64,000 bases of DNA from NCBI RefSeq assembly GCF_024359545.1, contig NZ_JAKQZG010000011.1:124001-188000 (forward strand), read 5' to 3'. The notes beneath the pieces are model-generated. The model did no database searches and was not told where the DNA came from. It saw only the letters and a list, made by a program, of their open reading frames with translations. Each line of letters begins with the position of its first letter. Positions within the stretch are counted from its first letter, which is position 1. The position numbers and the translations under genes are program-made. Shown here piece after piece: positions 31,938-41,805 of the stretch. This DNA comes from Jiella marina. Lineage in GTDB: Bacteria; Pseudomonadota; Alphaproteobacteria; Rhizobiales; Rhizobiaceae.

Positions 31938-33119
31938 TCATCGCTCGTCGGCGGCCGGCTCCGGGCTCGCCCGTTCCAGATAATCCTTAGAGCGCATCTC
32001 GAAGAGACGCGAGGCCGTGCGGTCGAACTCGAAGGCCTCGGTCCCCGAACGGCCGCGATAGAGTTCGTCTGCCGGCGCATCGGCGAGGACCACGAGACGG
32101 CGCCCGGAATCATAGAGGGCATCGACGAGCGTAATGAAACGCTTGGCCTCGTTGCGTTCGGCTTCCGCCATCACAGGAACGTTCTCGACGATGATCGTGT
32201 GGAAACGCCTCGCGATCGCCAGAAAGTCCTGTGCACCCAGAGGACGCTTCAAGAGATCTTCGAAGGCAAAGCGTGCCGCTCCGTTGCCGCTGCGCGGCAC
32301 CGGGATGGTGCGGCCCTTGATGGAAAGGGACGTGCTCGTCTCGCGCTCGCCGTCCAGCAGCCTTTGCCAGGCAGCCTCGATCCGGTCGGCAGCGTTTTCT
32401 TCGCCCGTCTCGACATAGATGTCGTCCACCCCGAGGAAGGCGAGACGATAATCCTCTTCGCCTTTCAGTTCGAAGATTTCGGCATGATCCTTCAGAACCT
32501 TCACGAAGGGCAGGAAGAGCGGCCGGTTGAGACCGTCGGGATAAAGATCGTCGGGCGCGACGTTCGATGTCGCCACCAGGACCAATCCGTTGGCGAACAG
32601 GGCCTTGAAGAGCCGCGACAGGATCATCGCGTCGGCGATGTCGGTCACGGTGAATTCGTCGAAACACAGGAGCCGGGATCGCGCGACGATCGCTTCCGCC
32701 ACGGGCGGGATCGGGTCGTCGCCCTTGGCCTCGCCGTTCTTCGCCTTCTTGCGATGCTCGCCGATGAGTTCGTGTACCTCGCCCATGAAGGCGTGGAAAT
32801 GCACCCGTCGCTTGGACGCGACCGAGCTGTGGCGAAAGAACATGTCCATCAGCATGGTCTTGCCGCGACCGACATCGCCATGGACGTAGAGGCCCTTGAC
32901 CGGCTCGCTGTCGCGTTTGCGCCCGAACAGCCAGCCCAGCGCGCTCTTCTTCGTCGCACCGATCTCGGCGGACAGGCGACGGTCGAGCGCATCGAGCCGA
33001 TCGGCGAGCAGACGCTGTCTGTGATCGGCCTCGATCTCGCCGGTTTCGATCAGACGCTCGAGCGCCGAGCGCACCGGGCCGAGCCGGTCTCGCGGCTGCG
33101 GGATCGCGCTGGATGCCAT
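31938..33119 (-). CDS. zapE: cell division AFG1-like ATPase ZapE
   Basis: ZapE is an AAA ATPase that associates with the division ring and is linked to oxidative and low-oxygen stress; mitochondrial Afg1 is the homologue. The 393-residue protein has Walker A GDVGRGKTM (81-89), Walker B LLCFDEFTVTDIADAMIL (about 150) and a sensor-1-like VLVATSNVAPDDLYPDGLNR. C-terminal family motifs include FAFEDLLKRPLGAQDFLAIA and RFITLVDALYDSGRRLVVLADAP. A charged loop (KKAKNGEAKGD) near 125-135 is usual. Single gene with convergent neighbours. Confidence 0.95.
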   Translation of the reverse strand: MASSAIPQPRDRLGPVRSALERLIETGEIEADHRQRLLADRLDALDRRLSAEIGATKKSALGWLFGRKRDSEPVKGLYVHGDVGRGKTMLMDMFFRHSSVASKRRVHFHAFMGEVHELIGEHRKKAKNGEAKGDDPIPPVAEAIVARSRLLCFDEFTVTDIADAMILSRLFKALFANGLVLVATSNVAPDDLYPDGLNRPLFLPFVKVLKDHAEIFELKGEEDYRLAFLGVDDIYVETGEENAADRIEAAWQRLLDGERETSTSLSIKGRTIPVPRSGNGAARFAFEDLLKRPLGAQDFLAIARRFHTIIVENVPVMAEAERNEAKRFITLVDALYDSGRRLVVLADAPADELYRGRSGTEAFEFDRTASRLFEMRSKDYLERASPEPAADER

Positions 33120-33352
33120 CGTCGGACGGAGCCCTCCCCTCGCCTAGCGGGATGCGGCCGGCAGATCTGCTTCAGGAACAGCGACCGACCACGCTGCAAC
33201 GCAGCAATATGGCCAGCCCCGCTCCCGCGGCAACCGTTCAACGACGTTACCCGGCTCCAAGACCTCTTGGAACTCGACTGGACCCCACGAGCGCTCGCGG
33301 AATCGCCCGCGAGACCCGAAGAGTTTGTCTCATATGCGGCGCAGAAGCCGAC

Positions 33353-33925
33353 TCAGCGATAAAGGCTGATGCTCTGGCCGCCGGTGGTGCGCCCTTCGTA
33401 GCGGGAATCGCCCGACGAACTCAGATTGGCGACGTTCGATCCGCTGCCATCCTTGAGCACCACCTGGCTTCCCGAGACGTCCCAGGCCGACACGTCGGCC
33501 ACCCGGCCCGGGCAGCCGCGCGAGGCAGCGCGGTAGCCACCGGACCATTTGGTCAGCGACAGGATGATCTGGCAGTTGCCGCCATCGGTCGTCACCTTGT
33601 AGGCGCCCAGCACAGAATTGCGCGACAGCGCCGGCTGGCTGACCGCGGCGACCTGCGTGTTCTGCTGATCGCCGGTGGCCGAGGCGTCGCTCTGATCGCC
33701 GCTGGGCGATGCTTCGGCGCCATCGGAATCGGTCGCGGAATCGAAGTCGTTGCCCGGGGGCGGCGGCGGTGGCGGTGGCGGCAACTGGTTGGCCGCCACG
33801 CGGCCCGTCGGAGCCGGCGTCAGCGGCGCAGGGCCGCTGTCGTAATAGGACGGAACCGAGCGCGAACAGCCCGCCGCCGCCAGGAGCACGGCCAACACCG
33901 CCGTTGTCCTCAATGCCTGATTCAT
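33353..33925 (-). CDS. Omp19-like lipoprotein with AprI/Inh protease-inhibitor domain
   Basis: The 190-residue protein has a lipoprotein signal (VLAVLLAAAGCS, Cys about 20), a linker with nine consecutive prolines (about 50-60) and an acidic Ser/Asp stretch. The C-terminal inhibitor-like beta barrel (about 105-190) contains LGAYKVTTDGGNCQIILSLT, GYRAASRGCPGRVADVSAW and a final GQSISLYR. The layout matches Brucella Omp19, an outer-membrane lipoprotein that inhibits proteases. The ATG at 33925 is chosen for the signal sequence; the frame extends upstream without meaning. Confidence 0.85.
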   Translation of the reverse strand: MNQALRTTAVLAVLLAAAGCSRSVPSYYDSGPAPLTPAPTGRVAANQLPPPPPPPPPGNDFDSATDSDGAEASPSGDQSDASATGDQQNTQVAAVSQPALSRNSVLGAYKVTTDGGNCQIILSLTKWSGGYRAASRGCPGRVADVSAWDVSGSQVVLKDGSGSNVANLSSSGDSRYEGRTTGGQSISLYR

Positions 33926-34178
33926 CGAATCAATTCCCCCAAAAGCTGTAGCGAGCTTGCGCCATTCGATGTTCTCGCCGCCGAGGAGCCCATAAAGCGG
34001 GCCGAAACAATGACATGCAAGGCGGCACGGCGGCTTTCCGCGCACGATCGTGACCACAATGCCACAAAACACGCCGCGATCGCACCCTCCGGCGGTCAAT
34101 GACGAACTTCGCTGCGCAGCCTTCGTCCTCTTCGAACGCCATTACTTGCGGCGAGCACTCGATGCGATTCTCTCGGAC

Positions 34179-34829
34179 CTAGGCCTCGTCACTTGCCGCC
34201 TCGAAATCTCCGGTCTGCGGGTCCATGACCCACAATTCGCCTGAGGAGATGTCGAACCAGGCGCCGTAGAGTGTCAGTTCGCCATCCGCTTCGAGGGCCT
34301 CGATGGCGGGGAAGGTGCGCAGATTCGCGATGGAATAGCGGATCGCGATCCGCTCCAGTGCGGCCTGGCGCTCCTGCTCGGTCATCAGCGCGTTGGCGCC
34401 GACCGACCTGGCCGCCGGGTCGAGCAGGCTCATCCACTTGCCGATAAAGTCGCCGGGCGAGAGCGGCTCGGCCGCAGGCGAGAGCGCGGCATGAATGCCG
34501 CCGCACTTGCCGTGCCCCAGTATGACGATGTGCCTGACCTTGAGGGAGTGGATCGCGAATTCCAGCGCGGCCGATGTCGAGTGATACTCGCCGTCGGGCT
34601 CGTAGGGGGGAACCAGATTGGCGACGTTGCGCACGACGAAGATCTCGCCGGGCCCGCAATTGAACAGCGTCTCCGGCGCGGTGCGTGAATCGCAGCAAGC
34701 GATCACCATCGTCGTCGGATGCTGGCCTTTCTGGGCGAGGTCGCGAAACCGCGCGCGCTCGGAGGGGAGCCGCTGATCCTTGAAGGACCGGTAGCCGGCG
34801 AGAAGGTGATCGGGGAGCAAGGTCGTCAT
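34179..34829 (-). CDS. beta-class carbonic anhydrase
   Basis: The enzyme interconverts CO2 and bicarbonate using zinc. The 216-residue protein has ligands Cys46 (ACCDSR, with the Asp47-Arg49 dyad), His106 and Cys109 (GHGKCGG), and further family motifs FVVRNVANLVPP, SAALEFAIHSLKV and LYGAWFDISSGELWV. Length and sites are complete. It stands alone between Omp19 and pdxY; it has no signal peptide, so it is cytoplasmic. Confidence 0.95.
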   Translation of the reverse strand: MTTLLPDHLLAGYRSFKDQRLPSERARFRDLAQKGQHPTTMVIACCDSRTAPETLFNCGPGEIFVVRNVANLVPPYEPDGEYHSTSAALEFAIHSLKVRHIVILGHGKCGGIHAALSPAAEPLSPGDFIGKWMSLLDPAARSVGANALMTEQERQAALERIAIRYSIANLRTFPAIEALEADGELTLYGAWFDISSGELWVMDPQTGDFEAASDEA

Positions 34830-34954
34830 GGAACGTGTCTAGCGCCTCGCTGCACCGCAATCAATTCATCCGCAACCGAAGCTTGACAGCGCTTGTCTCA
34901 CTCGGCCCGTGAGCCAGGCAGACATCACGCCGTGGGCGGATATCAATCGACGGC

Positions 34955-35833
34955 CTAAACGCCAACCTTTGCCAGGCGCCGCATCTGGACCATGGCCATC
35001 GGGTGTTTCAGGCTGTCGATGTCGGTCTCAAGCGTCAGTTCGTCGGCCCCTCGCTTGGCGGTTCTCGCCAGGAGTTCGAACACCGTGGCTGTCGTCGATT
35101 GCAGGGCCTTCTCCATGCTCGCGCCACCCAGCAGCCGGGCCAGCAGGACGGCGGAGGTCAAGTCACCGACGCCCTTGGGCGCGTTCTCGATCATCCGATG
35201 CTCGGCGAGGATCGTCTCGCGATCGCCAACCAGAAGATTGCCCGTGCCGCCGCGAAGCATCGGGAAGGCGGAGGTCACCACGACGATCTGCGGGCCGAGC
35301 GCGCTCGCCGCCTCGACGAGTTCGGCATTGTCCGCGAGTTCCAGGCCGGAGAGGAATTCGAGTTCGAACCGGTTCGGCGTGGCAAGGCTGGAAATCGGCA
35401 GGAGCTGATCGCGGATTGCTTCCAGGGTCTCCCTCGGCTGGTACAACCGGCCGGCGTCGGCGGTCGCCGGATCGCACAGGATCAGCGCCATCGGGTTCTT
35501 TTCACGCACCGCCTCGATCAGCCTGACGGTCGGGGCGATCTGGTCCGGCGCCCCGAAATAGCCTGTCATGACCGCGCCGACCTCATGGAGCCAGGGCGAG
35601 GCGGCGAGTTCGTCCATCATGGTGGCGAAGTCTTCGGCGGGCGGAACGATGCGGCGGCCCGGCCCGTGGCCCGGATGCCAGGGCAGCGTCACCGTGGGAA
35701 CCGACCAGACCGGATAGCCCAGCACTTCCAGCGCGAACGCCGCGGCACGATTGCCGACGGTGCCACGCACCACATGGCTCGAAATGGAGATCACGGCCGG
35801 ATTGTCGCCGCGGAAGGATGCGTCAGAATTCAT
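34955..35833 (-). CDS. pdxY: pyridoxal kinase PdxY
   Basis: The enzyme phosphorylates pyridoxal (B6 salvage) with ATP. The 292-residue ribokinase-fold protein shows VISISSHVVRGTVGNRAAAFALEVLG, GAVMTGYFG, ILCDPATAD, TPNRFELEFLSG and the anion-hole/catalytic region KGVGDLTSAVLLARLLGG with the catalytic Asp in GVGD. The length is normal. A small membrane protein gene lies 16 bases upstream on the same strand and is probably co-transcribed with it. Confidence 0.92.
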   Translation of the reverse strand: MNSDASFRGDNPAVISISSHVVRGTVGNRAAAFALEVLGYPVWSVPTVTLPWHPGHGPGRRIVPPAEDFATMMDELAASPWLHEVGAVMTGYFGAPDQIAPTVRLIEAVREKNPMALILCDPATADAGRLYQPRETLEAIRDQLLPISSLATPNRFELEFLSGLELADNAELVEAASALGPQIVVVTSAFPMLRGGTGNLLVGDRETILAEHRMIENAPKGVGDLTSAVLLARLLGGASMEKALQSTTATVFELLARTAKRGADELTLETDIDSLKHPMAMVQMRRLAKVGV

Positions 35834-35849
35834 GCCGCCTCTTCAGGCC

Positions 35850-36104
35850 TCAGGAAAGGAGTTGGCTGGCGAGCAGGAGCGCGAGGACGACGAAGCCGAC
35901 GATGCTGGCCAAGCGGCCGATCCGCGTGCCGAGCACCTCCACACGGTCGTCCTGGTCGACGTCTTTCGCCAGGAAATGATCGCGCGTTCTGGTCGCGATC
36001 GCCTGCGTATGCGCGCCGATCTGCGGTTCCGTCTCATGGCGCACCCGATCAAGGATTGCTCTGGCCTCGCGCTGACGCTCGTCTTCTGAAGGATCGCGGC
36101 TCAT
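35850..36104 (-). CDS. small tail-anchored membrane protein, unknown function
   Basis: The 84-residue protein has a highly charged helical N-terminus (EDERQREARAILDRVRHETE, DHFLAKDVDQDDRVEVLG) and one C-terminal membrane helix (IVGFVVLALLLASQLL), a tail-anchored layout. No family is recognised. The ATG at 36104 is chosen because the frame upstream runs into unrelated sequence; the ribosome site (AAAGG) is weak. It precedes pdxY by 16 bases. Confidence 0.7.
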   Translation of the reverse strand: MSRDPSEDERQREARAILDRVRHETEPQIGAHTQAIATRTRDHFLAKDVDQDDRVEVLGTRIGRLASIVGFVVLALLLASQLLS

Positions 36105-36174
36105 CTCGACCTTTGGTCTCTCGGGTTCGGGTCGCCTTGTCACGCCCCCAGCGGCAGAACGGGACCAGCCCGGC

Positions 36175-36753
36175 CTAGCGGGCCATGGCATGATACTCGG
36201 CATTGGGCCGCATGTCGCTGGCCGCCGCCACGCGATTCGACATGGCGAAGAACCCCGCAACCTGTGCGATATCGAAGATCGCCCGGTTCGAAAACCCGGC
36301 CTCACGCAGAGCGTCCCGATCGGCTTCGACGATCGTATCCGGCCTTTCGGTCAGCTTGGTGACGAATTCGAGCATGGCGGTGCGCTTCTCATCAAACCCG
36401 GCCGCGCGCCAGTTCTGGGCGATCGTCTCGCCGAGGGCGGGATCGCCGGAGAGTTCGCGCACGGCCGCCCCGTGGGCAGCGAGGCAGTAATGGCAGTGAT
36501 TGATCGCCGAGACGACGACGGCGATGATCTCGCGATCGAGCTTGGAGAGCTCGCTGTCGGCCAGCATGACCTCGTTGTAGAAGCGCGAAAAGGCTTCGAG
36601 CTTGGCCTCGTCGAAGCCGTAGGCGAGGAGCACGTTCGGCACGAGACCGAGCTTTTCCTGGCATTTGTCGAAATAGGCGCGCGTCTTGTCCGACAATGGC
36701 TCGGCGAGGCCGAGGTCGAGCGCTGTCACTGGACGGTCGCGATCTGAGATCAT
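36175..36753 (-). CDS. peroxidase-related AhpD-like protein
   Basis: The 192-residue protein belongs to the carboxymuconolactone decarboxylase/AhpD fold, in the branch annotated as peroxidase-related enzymes. The redox CxxC motif is present in SAINHCHYCLAAHGAAV, with the flanking basic/acidic relay residues. Family phrases include LGLVPNVLLAYGFDEAKLEAFSRFYNEVM and FDIAQVAGFFAMSNRVA. GGGAGAGGAAAAC leads into the ATG at 36753. It is divergent from the glutamate dehydrogenase gene with 103 bases between them. The substrate is unknown; a role in peroxide reduction is inferred. Confidence 0.85.
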   Translation of the reverse strand: MISDRDRPVTALDLGLAEPLSDKTRAYFDKCQEKLGLVPNVLLAYGFDEAKLEAFSRFYNEVMLADSELSKLDREIIAVVVSAINHCHYCLAAHGAAVRELSGDPALGETIAQNWRAAGFDEKRTAMLEFVTKLTERPDTIVEADRDALREAGFSNRAIFDIAQVAGFFAMSNRVAAASDMRPNAEYHAMAR

Positions 36754-36856
36754 GTTTTCCTCTCCCTGGACGTGGTTTCGCGCCTCGCAGTGTGGCGCAC
36801 CTCCCCTATGATAGATGCCACGAACCGGGGCCGACGCGACAGGAGGAGGGCGCGCA

Positions 36857-39800
36857 ATGGACAATCCGACGAGCCGGGACAAGGCCGAGATCCTCGCATC
36901 AGTCGCCGAGATCATCGGCGAAGATTCCGCGGCGAGCAAGCTCGCCCCGCTCCTGTTCGCCCGACCGCCCGCCGAAGATCTGGAAGCCTTCACGACCGAG
37001 GGACTCGCCGCGGCGGCGGCCACGGCTGCGCTGGCCCTGGCCGATCATCGGACGGGCAACCCCCAGGTCCGGATCGACCGGCCCGAAAGCTTCCGACGCC
37101 AGGATCAGCCCCAGGATCTCATCACCGTCGTCAGCGACGACATGGCCTTCCTGTTCGATTCGATGACGGCCGAGGTCGCCGACAAGGCCAAGGAGATCCA
37201 TTACATCACCCATCCGATCCTCGATGTCGCGCGGCACGAGGACGGCACTCTTTCGGAATTCGCGGCCTCGCGCTTCGGCGAGGAGACGCGCGCCGGCACC
37301 AGCCGCGTGAGCGTCATCCAGTTCGCGGTCGACCCGCTTGCGACGGAGGACTCCGGCGCGAGCCTCGTCGCGGAGATCCGGGCGATCCTCGCCCAGGTGA
37401 CTCACGCCAACCGCGATTTCCAGGCGATGCGCGAGCGTGTGAGCCAGACGGTGAACGACCTCGAACGGCGCGCGGCGGGGCTTGAGGGCGAAGATCGCGC
37501 GACGAACGAAGAAGCCGCCAGACTGCTCGCCTGGCTCCGCGACGACAATTTCATCTTCCTCGGCGTGTGCAATTACGATTATCGCGGCGAGGCCCATAGC
37601 GAAGTTCTCGAACGCCGGCAGAGCGACGCGCTCGGCATCCTGTCGGACCCTGAAATCCGCGTCCTCGGCCGCGGCGGCCGCCCGATGGTCACGACGCCGG
37701 AAATCCGGGCTTTCCTCGAAGCACCCAACCCCTTGATCGTCACCAAGGCCAACGCCCGCTCGGTGGTCCACCGCCGCGCCTACATGGATTACATCGGCGT
37801 CAAGCAATATGACGAGGCGGGCCAGTTGACCGGCGAACTCAGGATTGTCGGCCTGTTCACCTCGACCGCCTATACGCGCTCGATCCTGACCATCCCCTAT
37901 ATCCGCCGCAAGGCCGAAAAGGTGATCGAACGCTCCGGTTACCGGCCCGATTCCCATTCCGGAAAGGCACTACTCAACGCACTCGAATCCTATCCGCGCG
38001 ACGAGGTCTTCCAGATCGACGCCGATCTTCTGGAAAAATACGCTTCCACCGTCGTCGAACTCGGCGAGCGGCCGCGGGTGCGCGTTCTGCCCCGCGTCGA
38101 CCGCTTCGACCGTTTCGCCTCGATCACCGTCTATGTTCCGCGCGACCGCTACGATTCACGGCTGCGCGAACGGATCGGGATGCTGCTGGCGGAAGCCTAT
38201 GACGGCCATGTCTCGGCTTACTATCCGGCCTTTCCCGAGGGCCTGCTCGCCCGCGTCCACATCATCATCGGCCGCTCGGGCGATCCGACCCCTGCAGTCA
38301 ATGTCGCGCAGCTCGAATCGCGCATCACCGAGATGGCGAAGAACTGGGAAGACGAGTTCTTCGCCGCCCTCGACCAGTCGGACGCGCCCAGTCACTATCG
38401 CAACTTCGTCACGGGCCTGCCCGGCAGCTACCGGGACGTCGTGTCCGCGACGGAAGCCGTCACCGATGTCGGCGTCATCGACGGGCTGAGCGAGGACGAG
38501 CCGCTCTTCGTCGACTTCTATCGCCGCGGCGGCGATGCCAGCGAAACGGTGCGGCTGAAGATCTACCATCTCGGTCAGGCGGTGGCGCTTTCGACCCGCG
38601 TGCCGATCCTTGAAAACATGGGCTTCGGGGTCGTCTCCGAACGCACCTACCGGATCGTCAAACCACATGGCGAGACCGTGCATCTCCATGACATGGATCT
38701 GGTGCGACAGCGCGGCGACGGCCCGATCCCGCTCGACGACGACGGCGAGGCACTCCAGGACACCTTTACCGCGGTCTGGCGCGGCCGGATCGAGAATGAC
38801 GGCTTCAACGCGCTGGTGCTGGAGGCCGGGCTCGACTTCCGCAAGGCCAACGTGCTTCGGGCCTACTCCCGCTATCTCCGCCAGGTGGGCGTGAGCTATT
38901 CTCCGGATTATCTCGCTCAGGCGCTGGTGCGTCTTCCGCAGATCACCGGGGCACTGTGGCGGCTGTTCGAGACCACTTTCGATCCCGGCAACGCCAACAA
39001 GGCTTCCGATGCCGAAGCGGCCCCCACCGAAGAACCGGAATCGCGGCAGGCGAGACGCGCCGAGGCCCGCGGCGCCGGCGACATCCACGACGAGATCCTG
39101 CAGGCCCTCGACGACGTCGCCTCGATCGACGACGACCGCATCGTGCGGCGGTTCCTGAACGTGATCATGGCGACGCTGCGCACCAATTACTTCGCCGTCG
39201 ACGGCATTTCGGCGGAACCGGACTCGCAGCCGGGCGAAGTCTCACCGGCGCTTGCCTTCAAGTTCGATTCCTCCGCCGTTGAGGGCCTGCCAGCGCCCGT
39301 GCCGTTCCGCGAGATCTTCGTGTTCGACGCCCGCGTCGAGGGCGTGCATCTGCGCTTCGGCTCGGTGGCGCGCGGCGGTCTGAGATGGTCCGACCGCGCC
39401 CAGGACTTCCGCACCGAGGTGCTTGGCCTCGTTAAGGCGCAGCAGGTCAAGAACGCCGTCATCGTGCCGGTGGGCGCCAAGGGCGGCTTCTATCCCAAGC
39501 GCCTGCCCGATCCCGCGCAGCGCGACCAATGGTTTGCCGCTGGCCGCTCGGCCTATGTGGTCTTCATCGCCTCGCTCCTGTCGATCACCGACAATATCGT
39601 CGGGGAAATCGTGAAGACTCCGCAGAACGTGCGCCGACACGACGGCGACGACCCCTATTTCGTCGTCGCCGCGGACAAGGGCACGGCGACCTTCTCCGAC
39701 ACCGCCAACGCCATCGCCCAGTCGGAGGATTTCTGGCTCGACGACGCTTTCGCGTCCGGTGGCTCCGCCGGCTACGACCACAAGGCAATGGGCATCACCG

Positions 39801-41764
39801 CCCGCGGCGCCTGGGAGGCCGTGAAGCGGCATTTCCGCGAGATCGAGCGGGACGGCAAGGCCTGGGACATCCAGTCCGAACCCTTCACCGCCGTCGGCTG
39901 CGGCGACATGTCGGGCGACGTCTTCGGCAACGGCATGCTTCTGTCCGACAAGACGCGGCTGCTCGCCGCCTTCGACCATCGCGACATCTTCATCGATCCC
40001 GATCCGGACCCGGCGACCTCCTTCGAGGAACGCAAGCGGATGTTCGCGCTGCAGCGTTCCTCCTGGGCCGACTACGACAAGGACAAGATCTCCGAGGGTG
40101 GCGGCGTCTTCTCTCGGCGGGAGAAGCGAATCAAGCTTTCGGACGCCGCACGCGACGCGATCGGCTGGGACCGGAACGAAGGCACGCCGACGGAAATCAT
40201 CACCGCGATTCTCAAGGCCCCGGCCGATCTCCTCTGGTTCGGCGGCATCGGCACCTATATCCGCGCGTCCTCCGAAACCAACGCCGATGTCGGCGACCGC
40301 GCCAACGATGCTTTGCGCGTGACCGGCAGCGAGGTCCGGGCCAAGGTGGTCGGCGAAGGCGCCAATCTCGGCGTCACCCAGAAGGGCCGTATCGAATTCG
40401 CCCGGGCCGGCGGGCGCGTCAATTCCGATGCGATCGACAATTCGGCGGGCGTCAACACCTCCGACGTCGAGGTGAACATCAAGATCGCGCTGAAATCTGC
40501 CATGGCCGACGGCCGCCTGTCGCGCGAGGACCGCAACACGCTCCTCTCCTCCATGACCGACGAGGTGGCGGATCTCGTCCTGTCGAACAATTACGAACAG
40601 ACGCTGGCACTTTCGCTGGAACAGGCACGCGGGGCCGGTGCGCTCGCTCTTCAGGCTCGTTTCATGGCCGTTCTGGAGGAAGACGGCACGCTGAACCGTG
40701 TGGTCGAGACGCTGCCCTCCGAGGCAGCGATCGCCGATCTGCGCAGCCAGGGCGCGGGGCTGACCCGGCCGGAACTCGGCGTGCTTCTCGCCTATGCCAA
40801 GATCGTCCTGTTCGACTCGCTCGTGGCCGGGTCCCTGCCGGACGATCCCTATCTGGAAGACCGGCTGACCGACTATTTCCCGGTCCCCATGCGCCGCGAC
40901 TTCTCCCGCGACATCAAGGGCCATCGCCTGGCCCGCGAAATCATCGCGACGGTGCTCGCCAACGAGATCGTCAATCGCACGGGCCCGACCTTCGTCACCG
41001 TGGCGCGCGAGACCACCGGCGCCTCGGCCTCGGAGATCGTCCGGGCCTTCGTCGCCGCCGCCGACGGTTTCGATGCGCGCAGCCTCTACGAGCGCATCGA
41101 TGCGCTTGACTGCCGTGTCAGCGGCGAAACCCAGAACGGCCTTTATGCCGTGGTCGGCGAGTTCCTTCGCCGCACGACCCTCTGGTTCGTCCAGAACCAG
41201 CGCTTCGAGAGCGGCCTGACGAGCGTTGCCATCGACAGTCGCGACGCCCTCGGCAAGCTGCGGCCAGAGCTCAATGCCATCGCCTCGGACCTTTCGCAGA
41301 GAGAGAACGAGGAACGGGCAGCGAAATGGGTCGAGCGAGGCGTGCCGGAGGATCTTGCCGAAGACATCGCGCTTCTGCCGCTCGTCAGCCTGATCCCCGA
41401 CATTTCGGCTGTGGCGAAGGAGACAGATCTTCCGCTGAAGGAGGCGACCGCCTGCTACTTCGCGATCACAGAACTCTTCGAACTCGGGCGACTGGAGGAT
41501 GCGCTCACCCGGCTCAACCCCAACGACTATTTCGACACGCTCGCCGTCCAGCGGGCCGAGAGCGGCATTGCCCGGGCTCGCCGGCAACTGACCACGGCCG
41601 CGCTCCGCAACAACCGTTCGGCCAAGGCCTGGGCCGAGGAAAGGTCGATCGCGGTCGAGCGCATCCGCAGCCAGATCGCCATGCTCGCAGGCAGCGGCGA
41701 AACCTCGGTCGCCAGGCTGACGGTCGCTGCGGGACTTTTGTCGGATCTTGCCAACCAGGCGTGA
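36857..41764 (+). CDS. gdhB: NAD-dependent glutamate dehydrogenase, large (GDH180-like) type
   Basis: This very large enzyme oxidatively deaminates L-glutamate to 2-oxoglutarate and ammonium, serving catabolism. The 1,635-residue length is typical of the bacterial 180-kDa class. The N-terminal half holds ACT-like regulatory domains (DMAFLFDSMTAEVADKAKEI; SLVAEIRAILAQVTHANRDF). The catalytic core is in the second half: VHLRFGSVARGGLRWSDRAQDFRTEVLGLVKAQQVKNAVIVPVGAKGGF (given in parts, with the substrate Lys in QQVKNAV), then GCGDMSGDVFGNGML and VVGEGANLGVTQKGRIEFA for NAD binding. AGGAGGAGGG precedes the ATG at 36857. Intact despite its length. Confidence 0.95.
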   Translation: MDNPTSRDKAEILASVAEIIGEDSAASKLAPLLFARPPAEDLEAFTTEGLAAAAATAALALADHRTGNPQVRIDRPESFRRQDQPQDLITVVSDDMAFLFDSMTAEVADKAKEIHYITHPILDVARHEDGTLSEFAASRFGEETRAGTSRVSVIQFAVDPLATEDSGASLVAEIRAILAQVTHANRDFQAMRERVSQTVNDLERRAAGLEGEDRATNEEAARLLAWLRDDNFIFLGVCNYDYRGEAHSEVLERRQSDALGILSDPEIRVLGRGGRPMVTTPEIRAFLEAPNPLIVTKANARSVVHRRAYMDYIGVKQYDEAGQLTGELRIVGLFTSTAYTRSILTIPYIRRKAEKVIERSGYRPDSHSGKALLNALESYPRDEVFQIDADLLEKYASTVVELGERPRVRVLPRVDRFDRFASITVYVPRDRYDSRLRERIGMLLAEAYDGHVSAYYPAFPEGLLARVHIIIGRSGDPTPAVNVAQLESRITEMAKNWEDEFFAALDQSDAPSHYRNFVTGLPGSYRDVVSATEAVTDVGVIDGLSEDEPLFVDFYRRGGDASETVRLKIYHLGQAVALSTRVPILENMGFGVVSERTYRIVKPHGETVHLHDMDLVRQRGDGPIPLDDDGEALQDTFTAVWRGRIENDGFNALVLEAGLDFRKANVLRAYSRYLRQVGVSYSPDYLAQALVRLPQITGALWRLFETTFDPGNANKASDAEAAPTEEPESRQARRAEARGAGDIHDEILQALDDVASIDDDRIVRRFLNVIMATLRTNYFAVDGISAEPDSQPGEVSPALAFKFDSSAVEGLPAPVPFREIFVFDARVEGVHLRFGSVARGGLRWSDRAQDFRTEVLGLVKAQQVKNAVIVPVGAKGGFYPKRLPDPAQRDQWFAAGRSAYVVFIASLLSITDNIVGEIVKTPQNVRRHDGDDPYFVVAADKGTATFSDTANAIAQSEDFWLDDAFASGGSAGYDHKAMGITARGAWEAVKRHFREIERDGKAWDIQSEPFTAVGCGDMSGDVFGNGMLLSDKTRLLAAFDHRDIFIDPDPDPATSFEERKRMFALQRSSWADYDKDKISEGGGVFSRREKRIKLSDAARDAIGWDRNEGTPTEIITAILKAPADLLWFGGIGTYIRASSETNADVGDRANDALRVTGSEVRAKVVGEGANLGVTQKGRIEFARAGGRVNSDAIDNSAGVNTSDVEVNIKIALKSAMADGRLSREDRNTLLSSMTDEVADLVLSNNYEQTLALSLEQARGAGALALQARFMAVLEEDGTLNRVVETLPSEAAIADLRSQGAGLTRPELGVLLAYAKIVLFDSLVAGSLPDDPYLEDRLTDYFPVPMRRDFSRDIKGHRLAREIIATVLANEIVNRTGPTFVTVARETTGASASEIVRAFVAAADGFDARSLYERIDALDCRVSGETQNGLYAVVGEFLRRTTLWFVQNQRFESGLTSVAIDSRDALGKLRPELNAIASDLSQRENEERAAKWVERGVPEDLAEDIALLPLVSLIPDISAVAKETDLPLKEATACYFAITELFELGRLEDALTRLNPNDYFDTLAVQRAESGIARARRQLTTAALRNNRSAKAWAEERSIAVERIRSQIAMLAGSGETSVARLTVAAGLLSDLANQA

Positions 41765-41776
41765 TAGCAGCACTAT

Positions 41777-41797
41777 ATCCTTACTTAAGGTAAGGAT
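41777..41797 (+). promoter_or_regulatory. perfect inverted repeat covering the ribosome site of the next gene
   Basis: ATCCTTAC-TTAAG-GTAAGGAT, 8-bp arms with a 5-base loop, lies between the gdhB stop and the next start codon (41806). The right arm contains AAGGA, the only plausible Shine-Dalgarno, so folding would block translation. With no T-run it is a poor terminator. It could also be a dimeric operator. Confidence 0.55.
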
Positions 41798-41805
41798 TGT
41801 TGCCG

